From assembly GCA_003153415.1 (NCBI GenBank), contig PLYQ01000036.1:1-41131 (forward strand): a stretch of 41,131 nt of DNA, read 5' to 3'. Under the pieces are notes generated by a model. It did no database searches, was not told the origin of the DNA, and was given only the letters and a program-made list of their open reading frames with translations. The translations under genes and the position numbers were made by a program. Positions within the stretch are counted from its first letter, which is position 1. Each line of letters begins with the position of its first letter. Source of the stretch: Rhodospirillales bacterium. GTDB lineage: Bacteria; Pseudomonadota; Alphaproteobacteria; Reyranellales; Reyranellaceae. This document shows positions 39,958-41,131 of this stretch, one piece after another.

Positions 39958-41131
39958 ATGACGCTGATGGCGCCCCCCGCCGATCCGTTCGAAATCACCG
40001 ACGACCCCGTTCCGGCCCCCAACACGCCTGAAGCGGGGCCGGCGCGGCGCGCCGTGGCGTCCATGGCCCATCTCGACGGACTGAACGAGGAGCAGCGCAA
40101 GGCAGTTATCCACGAGGACGGCCCGCTGCTGGTGCTGGCCGGCGCGGGAACCGGCAAGACCCGCGTGCTCACCACCCGCATTGCCCATCTATTGATCACC
40201 GGCCGCTCCCGGCCGTCGCAGATCCTCGCGGTGACGTTTACTAACAAGGCCGCCCGCGAAATGCTCGACCGCGTCGCCAGTCTGATCGGCGGGGCCGCCG
40301 ACGGCATGTGGCTGGGCACCTTTCATGCGATCGGTGTGCGCGTGCTGCGCCGCCACGCCGAGCTGGTGGGCTTGAAGAGCAATTTCACCATCCTCGACAC
40401 CGACGACCAGACGCGGCTGATCAAGCAGCTCCTGCAGGCCGAGGGCATCGACGACAAGAAATGGCCGGCGCGTGTGCTCTCCGGCATCATCCAGCGCTGG
40501 AAGGACCGCGCGCTCACACCCGACAAGGTCTCGGGCGACGATGCGGGTGAGTTCGCCAACGGCAAGGCGGCCGACATCTACCGCCAGTACCAGGCCCGCC
40601 TCGCCGAGGTGAACGCCGTCGATTTCGGCGACCTGGTCATGCTCTGCGTCACCCTGTGGCAACAGCATCCCGACGTGCTGGCACAGTATCACCGCCGCTT
40701 CCGCCACATCCTGGTCGACGAATACCAGGACACCAACGTCGCCCAGTATCTCTGGCTGCGCCTGCTCGCCCAGGGCACGGTCGACGTCTGCTGCGTCGGC
40801 GACGACGACCAGTCGATCTACGGATGGCGCGGTGCCGAGGTCGGCAACATCCTGCGCTTCGAGAAGGACTTCCCGGGGGCCACCATCGTGCGGCTGGAGC
40901 GCAACTACCGCTCGACGCCCCATATCCTGGCGGCCGCCTCACACCTGATCTCGCACAACGAAGGCCGGCTCGGCAAAACCCTGTGGACTGAATTGAAGGA
41001 AGGCGAGCGTATCTCGGTGCGCGGCGTGTGGGACGGCGACGAGGAAGCCCGCACCATCGGCGAGGAGATCGAAGCGCTGCAACGCGACAAGCACAAGCTG
41101 GCGCAGATCGCCATCCTGGTGCGCGCCGGCT
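39958..41131 (+). CDS. uvrD: UvrD/PcrA-type ATP-dependent DNA helicase, N-terminal part (cut by window edge)
   Basis: The visible 391 residues carry superfamily 1A motifs in order: a Q motif region LDGLNEEQRKAV, Walker A AGAGTGKTR (about residues 61-69), motif Ia TFTNKAAREM, motif II VDEYQDTN, motif III GDDDQSIYGWRGAE and motif IV LERNYRST. UvrD/PcrA unwinds DNA in repair and removes RecA or stalled polymerase. A ~35-residue Pro-rich lead precedes the first motif; an ATG at 39967 is an alternative start. The rest of the gene lies beyond 41131. The symbol could equally be pcrA. Confidence 0.95.
   Translation, partial: MTLMAPPADPFEITDDPVPAPNTPEAGPARRAVASMAHLDGLNEEQRKAVIHEDGPLLVLAGAGTGKTRVLTTRIAHLLITGRSRPSQILAVTFTNKAAREMLDRVASLIGGAADGMWLGTFHAIGVRVLRRHAELVGLKSNFTILDTDDQTRLIKQLLQAEGIDDKKWPARVLSGIIQRWKDRALTPDKVSGDDAGEFANGKAADIYRQYQARLAEVNAVDFGDLVMLCVTLWQQHPDVLAQYHRRFRHILVDEYQDTNVAQYLWLRLLAQGTVDVCCVGDDDQSIYGWRGAEVGNILRFEKDFPGATIVRLERNYRSTPHILAAASHLISHNEGRLGKTLWTELKEGERISVRGVWDGDEEARTIGEEIEALQRDKHKLAQIAILVRAG

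Overview
The window is GC-rich, gene-dense DNA from a metabolically versatile, probably soil-dwelling alphaproteobacterium. I infer this from a PutA without an N-terminal ribbon-helix-helix domain, an HrpB helicase, two TctC/Bug-type solute receptors, two Rieske ring-hydroxylating oxygenases, and a mosaic of acyl-CoA and aromatic-catabolism genes. A Reyranella- or Rhodospirillales-like host would fit, but the genus cannot be fixed from the sequence alone. I saw no tRNA, rRNA, CRISPR array, prophage or intact insertion sequence.

Layout. 1-5.8 kb: the 5' end of gltB (minus), an exported hypothetical protein, a small lipoprotein and putA. 5.8-12.5 kb: an FkbM methyltransferase, then two converging catabolic units. 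The plus-strand unit is TctC receptor, Rieske oxygenase alpha and beta; the minus-strand unit is TctC receptor, thiamine-diphosphate enzyme and VOC protein. 12.6-24.4 kb: hrpB, a secreted repeat protein with a probable frameshift, a DUF2798 gene followed by a broken ABM-monooxygenase pseudogene, an amidase, apt, a DUF2817 peptidase-like gene, a cNMP-binding patatin phospholipase, a divergent DUF2000/AraC pair and a second Rieske oxygenase. 24.4-25.3 kb: a gene-poor patch with nested inverted repeats, a 56-residue membrane protein and an antitoxin-like gene with no toxin beside it.

25.3-30 kb holds the most interesting unit. All genes are on the minus strand: a ketosynthase/HMG-CoA-synthase-like protein fused to a zinc-ribbon/OB (DUF35) domain, an SCP-x-type thiolase, a paired FAS1-like and MaoC hydratase, and an SDR dehydrogenase. 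This is a near-complete set for reversible acyl-CoA chain chemistry. The synthase-like protein appears to have lost all three catalytic residues, so it may act as a scaffold or substrate-channelling subunit. A perfect inverted repeat lies upstream of the unit. A palindromic intergenic repeat and a strong terminator-like hairpin divide it internally.

30-41 kb: a NUDT19-like Nudix hydrolase, an HdeD-family membrane protein, a zinc-free medium-chain reductase, an alpha/beta hydrolase overlapping a DUF4406 gene, a Tyr-less SDR, a tandem pair of 171-residue thioesterases, and a four-gene overlapping unit (atypical metallo-beta-lactamase fold, FAD monooxygenase, DUF2783, GNAT). The window ends with an HtrA-like PDZ protein lacking its catalytic triad and the 5' part of a UvrD/PcrA helicase. 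Functions come from reading motifs by eye; no database search was run.
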